DNA of 64,000 bases from Nitrososphaerota archaeon (GCA_021325255.1 JAJPHP010000054.1:62001-126000); one strand, 5' to 3'; positions 18,826 through 28,594 are shown, counted from the first letter of the stretch. Notes: generated from the letters alone by a model not told the origin. Made by a program: numbers and translations.

Positions 18826-20451
18826 CTAGATCTGTTCCACATCGTGGGGCTTGCTCTCCGTGAGGCCGACTTCTGTCATCCTTACGAACTCTCCGTTGCG
18901 CCTGAGCTCTTCGAGGTTTCTGGCGCCGCAGTAACTCAGTCCGCTTCGTAGCCCTCCGACAAGCTGGCGGAGTACTGTGACTGCCGAGCCCTTGTAGGGG
19001 ACGATTGCCTCGACTCCCTCTGGTACGTAATCGCTAAGGTCGGATGTGGTCTCCCCCCGGCCCAATTCTGCCTCTTGAAGTGATGCGACAACCGGTGGAG
19101 CGGTCTGCTGTGCGAGTTGATCTCTCCTCGCGGAGGATGATGCCATTCCTCGTGTAACCTTGTACCTGTAATCCCCCCTGAAGACAATCTCGCCCGGACT
19201 CTCGTCCGTGCCTGCAAACAAGCTCCCCACCATCACGCTGTCAGCGCCTGCTACAAGTGCCTTCGTAATGTCTCCAGAGTTCCTTATTCCGCCGTCAGCG
19301 ATCAGGGTTACACCGTATTCGCGTGTAACCTCCGCGCAGTCAGCGATAGCGGTAAGTTGTGGCACTCCCGAGCCTGTGATGACTCTTGTAATACAAATCG
19401 ATCCACTTCCGACGCCGACCTTAACACAGTCGGCCCCTGCTTTAACTAGGTCCTTCGCACCATCTCTGGTTGCTACGTTGCCAGCTATCAGCTCGACTTC
19501 GCGCAGTTCCCTCTTGATCTTCCTTATTGCCTCAATTGCGTGAGAACTGTGGCCATGCGCAATGTCGAGCACGAGTGCGTCAACCTCAGCCTCGTGGAGT
19601 CGCTTTGCCCTTTCGAGGAAGTCTCCTTTGACTCCAACTGCCGCGCCAACCCTGAGCCTCCCCTTGGAGTCCTTGGTGGCGTTTGGAGATTGCCTTCGCT
19701 TGAGGATGTCCTTGGCAGTTATCAGTCCCTTCAGCCTGTCGCTGGAATCGACCAGTGGGAGCTTTTCGATCTTCGTGCGCTCCATGATCTGCTCGGCCTG
19801 TTCAATACTCGTCTTCCTCCATGGTGCAACGACGAGATCCGCTCTCTTTGTCATCACCTCGGTCACCGGCAGGTCGGGCTCGATCCTGAACCTGAGGTCT
19901 CTCGTGGTCACTATACCCTTGAGTTTCCCCTGTCCATCGACGATGAGTATCCCTCCGACGTTCCGCTGATTCATCATGTTGAGAACGTCACGAACTTTTG
20001 ATGATGACTCTTCAAGAGAGTAAGGTGACTCAATGATAATGCTCTCCGTCCGCTTTACCCGTCTTACCTGCTCGACCTCTTCTTCCAAGCTCATGAACCT
20101 GTGAATTATTCCGATGCCGCCTTCCCTAGCCATCGTGATTGCCATTTCGGATTCGGTCACGGTGTCCATGTTGGCAGAGATCAGTGGCACATTAATCTCG
20201 ATGTTTTTTGTCAGGCGAGTTCTAGTGAGCACATCTTTCCTTGACCTGACCTCCGAATACTTTGGTACGAGCAGCACATCATCAAAGGTTAGCCCAGTCC
20301 TTACGCTGTCGAGCGAAAGTCCTCTTTCTTTGTCCCCGCTACGACGTAGCCTAGGGTGAGCGACCCGTCCTCCACGCAAAGTGTGGGTAGCGAGTGACGA
20401 GCTCCAAGTTTGTCTCTTTATGTCAGGGCTTCTTCTCGTTGCTCGGTTCAT
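18826..20451 (-). CDS. guaB: Inosine-5'-monophosphate dehydrogenase
   Basis: Oxidises IMP to XMP with NAD, the committed step to GTP. The barrel opens with '[17 protein letters not shown]', contains the catalytic Cys in '[10 protein letters not shown]', the phosphate-binding '[10 protein letters not shown]' and the flap with 'YVPEGVEA'. A pair of CBS domains is inserted after the first barrel strands, around '[12 protein letters not shown]' and '[15 protein letters not shown]'. The frame gives 541 residues, some 50 more than usual at the N-terminus. The extension is Arg/Ser-rich and not domain-like, so the true start may be the TTG at 20379. Confidence 0.95.
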   Translation of the reverse strand: MNRATRRSPDIKRQTWSSSLATHTLRGGRVAHPRLRRSGDKERGLSLDSVRTGLTFDDVLLVPKYSEVRSRKDVLTRTRLTKNIEINVPLISANMDTVTESEMAITMAREGGIGIIHRFMSLEEEVEQVRRVKRTESIIIESPYSLEESSSKVRDVLNMMNQRNVGGILIVDGQGKLKGIVTTRDLRFRIEPDLPVTEVMTKRADLVVAPWRKTSIEQAEQIMERTKIEKLPLVDSSDRLKGLITAKDILKRRQSPNATKDSKGRLRVGAAVGVKGDFLERAKRLHEAEVDALVLDIAHGHSSHAIEAIRKIKRELREVELIAGNVATRDGAKDLVKAGADCVKVGVGSGSICITRVITGSGVPQLTAIADCAEVTREYGVTLIADGGIRNSGDITKALVAGADSVMVGSLFAGTDESPGEIVFRGDYRYKVTRGMASSSARRDQLAQQTAPPVVASLQEAELGRGETTSDLSDYVPEGVEAIVPYKGSAVTVLRQLVGGLRSGLSYCGARNLEELRRNGEFVRMTEVGLTESKPHDVEQI

Positions 20452-20651
20452 TTGAACAAGTTCTCGGCTTCCAAACCATTTGGTTTTGGCTTGTATTTTG
20501 ACCTTGTTCTTTTTTGCTTCTCCAAGAGACTGGAAAAGGGAGAGAGATTGTTACCTGCTTGCTATCTCCCAGCTGGCCAACCAATTCTCAATTGCGTGGT
20601 CAACATCTTAAATAAGCAATTTCTCGGAAAGCGAAGATTGCAGTTTCAAAC

Positions 20652-21149
20652 TTGACGCAGGCAAAGACAGAAGGAGGCAAAGCGTTGGACCTCCGAATTG
20701 AGATAAAGAGAGTGGACATCCCGGATCTGGTGCCGCACGAGGGTGTGATTGAAGAGCACATAAGAGAGATCACCGATTGGATCAGGTCCGACGGCTTCCA
20801 GCTCAGGCCAATTGCAATCTCAAGGCTGGATTCTCTTGGCCCAAAGTGGAAAGGCAGATTGATGATTCATGACGGGCACCACAGGACGGCTGCACTGAAG
20901 CGTCTTGGTTGCACGAAAATCATGGGTTCGATATTCGACTTTACTGATCCGAGAATCAAGGTCTTCGGCTACTACGATACTTCAATCGCGGTAAGCAAGG
21001 AGGAGGTCATAAGGAGGGCGACCTCGGGCATGGAGGTAACCCCAAGGTACGACAAGCATTTCATCGAAGTAGATGGTGGTCTCCTACCCTTCCACGACAA
21101 CGATATTCTTGAGCCGAAAACGCCAACTCCCCTCGCCAAACTCAAGTAG
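20652..21149 (+). CDS. ParB/Srx-fold protein, SerK-like (free serine kinase homologue)
   Basis: A 165-residue protein with 'VPHEGVIEEHI' (27-37) and 'IHDGHHRTAAL' (72-82). The same PHE and DGHHR motifs carry the catalytic Glu and Asp of the ADP-dependent L-serine kinase SerK of Thermococcus and of SbnI. The C-terminal 'RYDKHFIEV' and 'LPFHDND' resemble the conserved end of SerK. It is much shorter than SerK (about 240 residues), so the C-terminal part is reduced. Activity toward free serine is therefore a hypothesis. Divergent from IMP dehydrogenase with a 200-bp spacer. Confidence 0.65.
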   Translation: MTQAKTEGGKALDLRIEIKRVDIPDLVPHEGVIEEHIREITDWIRSDGFQLRPIAISRLDSLGPKWKGRLMIHDGHHRTAALKRLGCTKIMGSIFDFTDPRIKVFGYYDTSIAVSKEEVIRRATSGMEVTPRYDKHFIEVDGGLLPFHDNDILEPKTPTPLAKLK

Positions 21150-21191
21150 AGGAAGACCTCAAACGCAGAGAGAGTCCCCCATTGCTCTCTC

Positions 21192-22112
21192 TTAGCGAAG
21201 ATTCCTGTTACGTTGAATTCTGTTCATCAGGCGGTATGGGTAGGGGACCTTCCCGTCAGCTTGCTTGAGACGATCCTCTATTAGCTTGAAGTACTTCCTG
21301 TCAATCTCGGCAGCAATGTAGTGGCGCTGCATCTTCTTGCACTCAATGATTTCGGAGCCGCTTCCACCAAACAAAATCAAGACGGCATCCCCGGGCTGTG
21401 TGCAGGACGCTATGAGTGTGTGGGAGAGTTTCTCGGGTATCTGACATGAGTGAAAGGTCTTTGTCACTCCGACATTTTTCACAAGGTCATAGTATAGCCA
21501 GCTGTAAGGCATCCTGCCTGGAGCGCCTTCCTCGAGGAGTTTTCTTATTCTCCTGTCGTTCGGGTTTTGGTACCCAACGGCCACGTTCTCCAGATAGAAT
21601 TTGTTTTGTTTTGATTTCGTGCAGTGAAGAATTGATCTGTGCGCGGTCGTGAACCTCCTACCGCTGTGGCCAATGTTTGTGTTGTAAACCCACACATACT
21701 CGTTTACGTCGCAGAAGGCGTCGTCGAGGTATCTAGTCCTGAGATACGCGTTATTCTTGGGGTAGTTAATGACAAAGAAATTCCCCTCAGGCTTCAGTAC
21801 CCTTAGAGCTTCCTTCGACCACTCAACGCACCAAGAAATATAGTCGTCGAATTTCTTCTTGTAGGAAATATTGTTGTACTTCACACCCACATTGTAATCT
21901 GGGTCGGCGTAGACGCAGTCTATCGAGTTGGAGGGCAGCTTGCGAAGTAACTCGATTACATCTTCGTTGTAGACACGGTCCCAGAATTTTTCAATTTTAG
22001 AAGAAAGGGACGAACGTCTGAAGGAAACTGTGAAACCGCCAGCAGTATCATGATCTTCTCGCGGGTCCTCCTCGGTACTCCTTTCAGTTCCTAATCTTCT
22101 TCGATCCTTCAA
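21192..22112 (-). CDS. Orphan DNA methyltransferase (N6-adenine or N4-cytosine, beta-type order)
   Basis: A 306-residue S-adenosylmethionine-dependent DNA methylase. Motif IV 'VYADPDYNVG' (67-76) comes first and the FxGxG-type motif I 'LILFGGSGSEIIECK' comes late (about 253-267), the circular order of the beta group. Between them lies 'FFVINYPKNN' and a target-recognition region of about 100 residues. 'DPDY' rather than DPPY or SPPY leaves the base specificity open. No restriction endonuclease is adjacent, so a regulatory or protective role is possible. The first 35 residues are charged and likely disordered; a later start is possible. Confidence 0.88.
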   Translation of the reverse strand: MKDRRRLGTERSTEEDPREDHDTAGGFTVSFRRSSLSSKIEKFWDRVYNEDVIELLRKLPSNSIDCVYADPDYNVGVKYNNISYKKKFDDYISWCVEWSKEALRVLKPEGNFFVINYPKNNAYLRTRYLDDAFCDVNEYVWVYNTNIGHSGRRFTTAHRSILHCTKSKQNKFYLENVAVGYQNPNDRRIRKLLEEGAPGRMPYSWLYYDLVKNVGVTKTFHSCQIPEKLSHTLIASCTQPGDAVLILFGGSGSEIIECKKMQRHYIAAEIDRKYFKLIEDRLKQADGKVPYPYRLMNRIQRNRNLR

Positions 22113-22229
22113 AACTCAATACTGGCTTATCCTCGGCCTTATTGCGATTGTGCATTTATCACTTACGAGTCTGCAATGAGAAGTAGACTGGAACCCAATG
22201 CAAATTATTAGGCGGAGGAATAGATTTGG

Positions 22230-23201
22230 TCAATGTCCTGGAACGTGTCTGCCCGCGGAGATCTTTACGCCGTCTACGAGGCCTCTGAGCATCGAAAGGT
22301 AGATCAGGCGCAGGCTCTGTTTCCTTCTTGTCGGGTGCATCAGGATTCCTGAGCTGACCGGAACCAAGAACAGGAACGAGCGTGCAAACTCTTTCAGTGG
22401 AAGAAAGGGTTCGCCATGGTGTAGCCTCGACATAAGGTCAAACCAATCCCTGACTTCGTAGTAACGCCTCGCGTAATCCTCAGAGGCATGTTCTGCCCAA
22501 TATCCCGGTGTTCCAGGCAGCGTTACGTCGTGATAAATTGAGGCGGAGCCTAGTGCATAAGCCTGGTATCCAAGCCTCTTTATTTTCTGACAGAGATCAC
22601 ACGAGCTGTTGACAGGCAGGGACTCGTCAAAGCCTCCTGTCGCTTCGAGGATGCCTCTTCTGACCATTGAGGCGTTTGGGAGTGCATCGGTTGGAAGGAA
22701 CTGTATTCCTGGTTTCTCCTTTTCTAGCTCGTTTCTCCCAATGAGGTTGAACTTCCACCGCCCCTTGACGAACGGAGCGGAGTACACCCAGACTAGATCG
22801 CGCTTCTTTTCATAGTACACGACCGGCATGAGTGCACCGATCTTCGTATTTGCATCTAGTGTTTCGGAGAGTGTGTCCACAGTCCCCTCCGGGAGGACAT
22901 TGTCATCATCGACAAAGAATACGTACTTCCCTTGAGCGTTCTTCCATCCAATGTTCTTTGCACTCGAGATGAAGCGTCTTCTCACGTTTCTAATCAGGCG
23001 GAGCCTGTCGCCTAAAGATGAGTGGATGTGCCCGTCAATCGGGGTCTCGCATTCACTGTCGTCCACCACGATTACTTCATACTTTGATTTGATTTCCGAG
23101 ATCGCTATGGACTCTAGAAGGCGATTCAATTTTTTCTCTCTGTTATAGGTAGGAATGACGAAGCTTATCTTTGGAGGAAGATCGGAGGACATATGGGTCA
23201 C
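22230..23201 (-). CDS. Glycosyltransferase family 2 (soluble GT-A, rhamnosyl/galactofuranosyl-type)
   Basis: A 323-residue inverting glycosyltransferase. 'FVIPTYNREKKL' (14-25), 'VIVVDDSE' (43-50) and 'YVFFVDDDNVLP' (93-104) form the nucleotide-sugar and metal site. 'TGGFDESLPVNSSCDLCQK' gives the acceptor-side ED-type region, with Asp in place of the usual Glu-Asp pair. A hydrophobic C-terminal helix near 270-290 may attach it to the membrane. Start is GTG at 23201 or ATG at 23192. Substrate unknown; it stands alone rather than in a glycan operon. Confidence 0.88.
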   Translation of the reverse strand: MTHMSSDLPPKISFVIPTYNREKKLNRLLESIAISEIKSKYEVIVVDDSECETPIDGHIHSSLGDRLRLIRNVRRRFISSAKNIGWKNAQGKYVFFVDDDNVLPEGTVDTLSETLDANTKIGALMPVVYYEKKRDLVWVYSAPFVKGRWKFNLIGRNELEKEKPGIQFLPTDALPNASMVRRGILEATGGFDESLPVNSSCDLCQKIKRLGYQAYALGSASIYHDVTLPGTPGYWAEHASEDYARRYYEVRDWFDLMSRLHHGEPFLPLKEFARSFLFLVPVSSGILMHPTRRKQSLRLIYLSMLRGLVDGVKISAGRHVPGH

Positions 23202-23397
23202 TCTACCTCAAGAGCAAAAGAATGGATCCTGACGCATCGAAGCACAGAGTTGTTCCCTCATATTTTTTCTTTGCTAGCAAGTGGAGAATCACCGTGTTTA
23301 GTGTCCTACAACTCGCAATACAATCTGCTCCTGTTTTCCTCCGGTGGAAGTGCATGCGCCAGTGAATTCAATCAGTGAAGAGAGGGAGTTGGTTCGT

Positions 23398-24336
23398 TCA
23401 GAATTTTCTCTTGATTGTCTGGGTGAGTGTTTCGACCATCACTCTATCTTCGGGGAAGAGTATCTGGAAATAGAACTTTTCAACTCCCATCTCTCTTCTC
23501 CTGTTGACCTGAGAGACGAAATCGTCAACTGTGCCGCAGAGGACTCCTTTCTGCTCTAACTGCAATTTGGCACTTGCCACGTCGCCGTCAAAACCCCTCA
23601 GTCGAAAATATCTGCGAATACGCGACTCAAGTTCGCCTTGAGATTCCGCGATTACAAACGAGCCCATCTGAGAAATTTGGATCTTTCTCTGGTTTGCTCG
23701 TCTGAGAGTCTCAATGGTGCTGGTCATGACCTGATCCGAAGAGCTGAAGATGTTGCACTCGTCTGCAAATTTGCCAATGGTTTGCACTATCTTCGGATTT
23801 CTTCCACCCATTACGAGATGTATCTTGCCGCCGACCGGTTTTGGGGAGCACTCTACGTGTGCCGAAAAGTACTCTCCGTCAAAGTCCACTCTCTTCCCTT
23901 CGGTCAGCGGTCTGATTATCTCAACTGCTTCGACAAGCTGTCGCAATCTTCTGCCGAATTTGGGGAATTCGTAACCGTGGGCGTCGTATTCGGGCTTGTT
24001 CCAGCCAGCGCCCAACGAAAGAACTAGCCTTCCCCCTGAGTAGGAGTGGAGAGTACACGCCATCCTGGCAAGAAGTGCAGGGTTACGAAATCCAATTGGG
24101 GAGACCATTGGACCGAATTTTACTTTGGAGGTCTTTGCCGCGACTGCACCCAATGTCACCCAGCACTCAGGAGAATCTACGGCCTCGCTTCGGCCGGTGG
24201 TTGAGAGTATGTGGTCTGACCTGAATATGTAGCCGTAGCCAGCCCTTTCCGCGTACTCAGCCCAGGATACGATGTCTTGAACCAGCATCCCTTCCTGTGG
24301 TTCCAGCATGAGGCCACAGTCATTCGTCGAAAACAA
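23398..24336 (-). CDS. LLM-class (luciferase-like) flavin/F420-dependent oxidoreductase
   Basis: A 312-residue TIM-barrel enzyme. 'ISWAEYAERAGYGYIFRSDHI', 'VTLGAVAAKTSKVKFGPMV' with 'FRNPALLARMACTL', and 'GGRLVLSLGAGWNKPEYDAHGYEF' are characteristic of F420-dependent N5,N10-methylene-H4MPT-reductase-like proteins. Archaea usually use F420 in this family, so it is probably F420-dependent. Substrate cannot be told. The frame begins at ATG 24336 after a 620-bp gene-free stretch. Confidence 0.88.
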   Translation of the reverse strand: MFSTNDCGLMLEPQEGMLVQDIVSWAEYAERAGYGYIFRSDHILSTTGRSEAVDSPECWVTLGAVAAKTSKVKFGPMVSPIGFRNPALLARMACTLHSYSGGRLVLSLGAGWNKPEYDAHGYEFPKFGRRLRQLVEAVEIIRPLTEGKRVDFDGEYFSAHVECSPKPVGGKIHLVMGGRNPKIVQTIGKFADECNIFSSSDQVMTSTIETLRRANQRKIQISQMGSFVIAESQGELESRIRRYFRLRGFDGDVASAKLQLEQKGVLCGTVDDFVSQVNRRREMGVEKFYFQILFPEDRVMVETLTQTIKRKF

Positions 24337-24956
24337 AGCAGGAAACCTGAGAGAGATTTTCCCTTTGGACTGCTTTTTTTCCTTATCTCTTTTTCCGGCG
24401 ATGGAGTGTATACTCTAGGATAATCATTCGCACGTTTGCATGAGATAAAAGTAGGCTAGAACCTTTTCTACGTTATTTCCCCATCCTCACAAACCTCACC
24501 TCCGATCCTTTGACTTGGTAGGGAAAGAAATGACAAATGCTATGTTTCCGAAAGTGGGAAGATACCTGAGTTCCAGTGTCTGCAAATATCTACTCCTGAG
24601 GCTATTCTGTTTTGTTGGAAAAATGTTGAGGGGGCTAGCTCATAAGACAGTAATGGAAGAATCGGAGTTGTTAGGTTGTTCGCCCTAAAATTGTTCTAGT
24701 CTTTTGGATTTATCACCTGTTCTATCCAAAGAGACGTCTTCATAAGAAAAAACTTGAAATATATTACCGGGATATAGAACTTCTTTTCGCGAGACAATAT
24801 AATATCGGAATACTCTCTTCCAACTTTGGATCCCTAAAGAAGAAGAAGCAAGAGATCAACCTCTCTGTGCTGGACCTTGAGCAGGGCCAGTTGAAGGCCG
24901 GTAGAAAAGTCAACGCGCTCGTCTCTTTCCTGTAGTAGATCGATTTCCCACAGAAA
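24337..24956. other. Intergenic gap upstream of an ABC importer
   Basis: Lies between the start of the LLM oxidoreductase (minus) and the ABC permease (plus). An AT-rich box 'GAAATATATTA' near 24755 may be a promoter. An open frame from about 24676 to 24935 on the plus strand has no ATG, GTG or TTG until near its end, so I do not call it a gene. Confidence 0.4.
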
Positions 24957-26666
24957 GTGGAACAACATTTGCTTCCATCGAGTTTTTTTGCAGGATTGGG
25001 AATCGATACACTGGTTTCTTGGAGCAGGCTATTCCTTGCTCTAATCTTTTCGATGCTATTCAGCTGGGCCATAGGAATAACAGCTGCAAGAAACGTTAAC
25101 GCCGAGAAGGTTATACTCCCTGCTTTGGATATTCTTCAGTCGATACCTATACTTGGCTTCTTCCCCGTGGTGCTTGTTGTATTCGTTGTCCTATTTCCTC
25201 CCGACATAGGTGTTTACCTTGCGGTCGTTTTCCTCATTTTCACAAGCATGACTTGGAATATTGCATTTGCGGTTTACGAGGCGGTGAAGGCGATTCCTCT
25301 TGATTTCATGCGCCTTGCCACAATTGAGAAGATGGGACTGTGGCAAAAGCTTCGAGTCCTCTACATCCCTGCGACGTGGTCGAAGGTCGCGTACAACTCA
25401 ATTATCTCTTGGTCTGTAGCACTGTTTTACCTTGTCGCGAGCGAGATTTTCTCTCTTGGCAACTCGAAGTACTCTGTAAAGTACGGGATTGGCGCGGACA
25501 TTGCCAAGTTCGGATCAGCCCAAATGTGGGACCAGTATATCTCCGCAATTTTCGTGCTCGTCGTTGCTCTCGTCCTCACCTACTTTCTCTTTCTCAATGA
25601 GTTCTCAAAGTGGTCTGAGAAATACAAGATAGGCTATACGTCGCCTTCGAAGGCGAGGACGAGTCCAATCTATCGCTTCTACCACTGGGTGAACATGACA
25701 GTCCGAGCGTCGGTTCAGCCGTACTTCACTTTCCTTCCAGTCTATACACAAAGAGCTTGGAGAGGACTCTCTCTTGTCATGGGGCTCGGTAATTCCGTTC
25801 AAATGCTCCGAAGTGAAACGGTGTTAGGCGAACAGCAGCAAGAATATCGCGAACTACAGCAGCAAAAGAAGCAAACTAGAACGATCGCGATAGAGGTATT
25901 GATACTCTGCATGATCGCGGCTACCGTATTCATTTTACTGTATGCCTCAAACCCTGCCGCCTTTCCTGCGGATTTTGGCGCCGTGGCTGCAGACGAGGCA
26001 AAGGTGATTCCAGCCTTCGTCTCTTCGCTGATTAGGGTGTGGTATGTCTACTTTGTCGCCGCAGCAATCAGTGTTCCGCTCGGAGTTTTCATAGCTCTGA
26101 ACGAAAGGGTCTACTCAATCCTCGTACCAGTATTGCAGATAGCCGCGGCGATCCCCGCCCCCGCTTTGCTCCCTCCCATCGCATTTGCGGTTGCCACCAT
26201 CCCGTACAGTGGGGAGATCAATGCATTTTTCATCATACTTCTCGGGATGATCTGGTACCTTGTTTTTAACATCGTAGAGGGAATCAGGTCGATACCAAAG
26301 CAAATCTTCGACCTCGCATCTCTTCTTGAGATGAAGAGATGGAACTTTTGGAGAAACGCCCTGTTCCCCGCACTGCTACCCTCATTCGTGACCGGGTCGA
26401 TCACGGCGGTCGGTGGAGGCTGGAATACGCTGATCATCGCAGAGTACTTTTCGGTTACGCTGTCGAACGGGCAACCCGTCATAGTGACGCAAGTCTCGAG
26501 CGGCATCGGGAAGCTACTTGATTTAGCTGCGGCCACTGGCGACATGCTTTTGCTCGCGCTCTGCGTAATTACGATGGTTGCATTCGTGTTTGCCTTTAAC
26601 GTTTCAGTCTGGAGGAGATTGTATAGATTGACGACACGCCACTCGCTTCTGGAGGGAAGTCGCTGA
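24957..26666 (+). CDS. ABC importer permease, two fused domains (nitrate/sulfonate/taurine type)
   Basis: A 569-residue protein containing two BPD_transp_1 permease domains in one chain. Domain 1 (about 15-220) contains the EAA-like loop 'EAVKAIPLDFMRLATIEKMG'; domain 2 (about 345-560) contains 'VEGIRSIPKQIFDLASLLEM'. A charged linker with Gln/Glu/Lys (about 285-310) joins them. Such double permeases belong to the SsuC/NrtB/TauC group and form the whole membrane channel. Each has about six helices. Start is GTG at 24957. The ATPase gene follows after 23 bp. Transported substrate unknown. Confidence 0.9.
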   Translation: MEQHLLPSSFFAGLGIDTLVSWSRLFLALIFSMLFSWAIGITAARNVNAEKVILPALDILQSIPILGFFPVVLVVFVVLFPPDIGVYLAVVFLIFTSMTWNIAFAVYEAVKAIPLDFMRLATIEKMGLWQKLRVLYIPATWSKVAYNSIISWSVALFYLVASEIFSLGNSKYSVKYGIGADIAKFGSAQMWDQYISAIFVLVVALVLTYFLFLNEFSKWSEKYKIGYTSPSKARTSPIYRFYHWVNMTVRASVQPYFTFLPVYTQRAWRGLSLVMGLGNSVQMLRSETVLGEQQQEYRELQQQKKQTRTIAIEVLILCMIAATVFILLYASNPAAFPADFGAVAADEAKVIPAFVSSLIRVWYVYFVAAAISVPLGVFIALNERVYSILVPVLQIAAAIPAPALLPPIAFAVATIPYSGEINAFFIILLGMIWYLVFNIVEGIRSIPKQIFDLASLLEMKRWNFWRNALFPALLPSFVTGSITAVGGGWNTLIIAEYFSVTLSNGQPVIVTQVSSGIGKLLDLAAATGDMLLLALCVITMVAFVFAFNVSVWRRLYRLTTRHSLLEGSR

Positions 26667-26689
26667 CAAAGATGCGGCCGTAATTTTGG

Positions 26690-27511
26690 ATGGTTTCCAA
26701 GAAAATGCAAAAACAGCAAGTAGAGCCCAGGTCGGAGGAAGAGCACATCCTAACCCCGAGCCCTATTGAAGTCAACAGTCTCTCCCAGCAATACGTTATG
26801 GGCGGCAGGGTCATGAGAGTAGTCGAAGACTTGAATTTCAAAGTTGATTATGATGAGTTCCTGCTCCTCATGGCTCCCTCTGGTGCAGGCAAATCGACGC
26901 TGCTGAGGTTGATGTGTGGGCTAGAGCAGCCAGTGTCAGGCGAAGTGAGGATCAAGGGGAGAAGGGTGACCGGCCCTTCTGACGAAGTCTTTATGGTCTT
27001 TCAGAACTTTGCTCTGTTTCCCTGGAAGAATGTACTTGAGAATGTTGAGCTTGGACTGATTTCAAGGAAAAGGATGACCAAGGAGGAGAGCAGGCCCAAG
27101 GCCCTTTCCGCACTCGAAAAGGTGGGACTCAAGCAGTTCGCGAACGCGTACCCCGGTGAGCTGAGCGGAGGTATGAAGCAAAGAGCAGGAATAGCTAGAG
27201 CCATTGCTCTCGAGCCCGAGATAATTTTACTCGATGAACCTTTTAGTTCTCTCGACGCAGTATCTGCACGGAAGTTGAGGCGGGAAATTTATTCTCTGAT
27301 TATCAACCAAAACTCGCCAATAAGGCTGGGGGTCATGGTCAGCCACAATGTCGAGGAGGCCGTGGAGCTCGCGGATAGAATTCTAGTGCTCTCGAAGAGT
27401 CCGATGAAGCTTAAGCGAGAGATCAAAGTTGATCTTTCAAGGCCGCGCAAGCACACGACGGAAAAGTTTCACGAATATGTCGATGAAATATACGACTTAC
27501 TTGCGCAATGA
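26690..27511 (+). CDS. ABC importer ATPase (SsuB/TauB/NrtD type)
   Basis: A 273-residue ATPase that drives the fused permease upstream. Walker A 'APSGAGKST' (62-70), Q-loop 'VFQNFALFPWKNV' (103-115), signature 'LSGGMKQR' (158-165), Walker B 'IILLDEPFSSLD' (178-189) and the H-loop His in 'GVMVSHNVEEAVELAD'. The 'PWKNV' Q-loop and family layout match nitrate, sulfonate and taurine importers. The first 20 residues are a polar extension. No substrate-binding protein is encoded in the window. Confidence 0.95.
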   Translation: MVSKKMQKQQVEPRSEEEHILTPSPIEVNSLSQQYVMGGRVMRVVEDLNFKVDYDEFLLLMAPSGAGKSTLLRLMCGLEQPVSGEVRIKGRRVTGPSDEVFMVFQNFALFPWKNVLENVELGLISRKRMTKEESRPKALSALEKVGLKQFANAYPGELSGGMKQRAGIARAIALEPEIILLDEPFSSLDAVSARKLRREIYSLIINQNSPIRLGVMVSHNVEEAVELADRILVLSKSPMKLKREIKVDLSRPRKHTTEKFHEYVDEIYDLLAQ

Positions 27512-28240
27512 TTGCGCTGCTTACATCGACTCGATGTACATTTTTCAACTCTGATTGGAAAAGCAGAGTAAAAGAGATTATCCGAATCATAATATCTTCG
27601 ACCAGCAATTGGAAAAGCCGGGAGAAAAAATTCTAGAAGACAAGTTGTTTGTGACCGTTTAGGATAACAAGATTTCGAGCCTAGTACGGTGAGAAAATGG
27701 CTAAGATAGTTTCAGTAATTTTTTCAAATCTCTCCTCGTAACCTCCTCCTCCCGAATCGTTCCTTTGGCTTTTTTTGTCTTCTAGTGCTCTTTGCTCTTT
27801 GTACCAGATTCGCTCCGCTGCCGTCTTTCTGCATCACTAAGGCCTCTTCCCTCTAGTGCTTCTCTTGGAGAGCTTCCACGCCCCTTTCTTTCCTGCTTCG
27901 CTTCTGCTGTCTGTCATTTGTTTTCTCCTCTTCGCTCCTTAGATTAGACAGGTACGATCACGGATATTTGGCCATCAACGCGACGAAGTATAGCGCAACA
28001 GTCAGCTTCCTGGTGCTTCGCCGAATTTGTCTTGCCATTCCCTGAGGAATCCGCCTATGCATCCGACGGCTATTGTTCAATTATCCAAAGTAAACGGCTG
28101 GATAAACCAGTAGATAAAAAATATAATTGCATATCAGGTCAATTCCAATGCATCCCAGATTTAGGCGTTCTAGCAAAGAGAATTGTGAGTGACCTAGAGG
28201 TATGCAATCATAGAGAAGTAAGAGAGATTGCTAATGAAGA
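27512..28240. other. Long gene-poor stretch
   Basis: About 730 bp with no gene I can support. A 70-codon frame ending at 28244 has no recognisable features. On the minus strand at 27837-27917 a 26-codon frame includes 'SEAGKKGAWKLSK', which faintly resembles a KGG motif, but the frame breaks afterwards. The right end should contain the promoter of the KGG-repeat gene. Confidence 0.4.
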
Positions 28241-28594
28241 ATGACTAAATATTTTGACGAGAGGATTAAGGGGACTCGGAAAAGCGTGAGAAAATGGCAT
28301 ATGCCGGAAGACAAAGACAGCAAAAGAGGACTTGCTTCAGCAAGTGAAGAAACAAGAGAAAGAGTAGCAAGAGCTGGTGGTGAAGCGCACCACGAACAAA
28401 GAGGCCTACAGGCCGCGGATGACGAAACGAGGGAGCGCGTAGCTTCGGCCGGCGGTTCTGCCCCTCACGAGGAGAGAGGCCTACAGGCTGCAAATGAGGA
28501 GACAAGAGAAAGGGTAGCCAAGGCAGGCGGAGTAGCCAGGGGCAAGGACAAGGAGAGCCTCTCCGAAGCTGGAAGGAAAGGCGGGCAGCACTAG
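28241..28594 (+). CDS. KGG-motif stress-type repeat protein
   Basis: A 117-residue very hydrophilic protein built from three near-identical repeats of 25 residues: 'RGLASASEETRERVARAGG' (29-47), 'RGLQAADDETRERVASAGG' (54-72) and 'RGLQAANEETRERVAKAGG' (79-97), each followed by a short His/charged spacer, and closed by 'SEAGRKGGQH'. The final KGG and the AGG turns match stress-induced KGG/GsiB-like proteins, which are LEA-like and linked to general stress or desiccation. The exact job is unknown. DNA repeat unit is 75 bp. Confidence 0.8.
   Translation: MTKYFDERIKGTRKSVRKWHMPEDKDSKRGLASASEETRERVARAGGEAHHEQRGLQAADDETRERVASAGGSAPHEERGLQAANEETRERVAKAGGVARGKDKESLSEAGRKGGQH

Noticed and set aside
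24676..24935. Open plus-strand frame with a protein-like ending ('DLEQGQLKAGRKVNALVSFL') upstream of the ABC permease
   Set aside because: No ATG, GTG or TTG until near its end, and no family resemblance. It may be a relic, but this is not shown.
27837..27917. Minus-strand short frame with 'SEAGKKGAWKLSK' resembling a KGG protein
   Set aside because: Only 26 codons and no continuing frame; similarity is too weak.
28032..28244. 70-codon frame before the KGG gene
   Set aside because: No recognisable motif and an unremarkable composition; likely chance.
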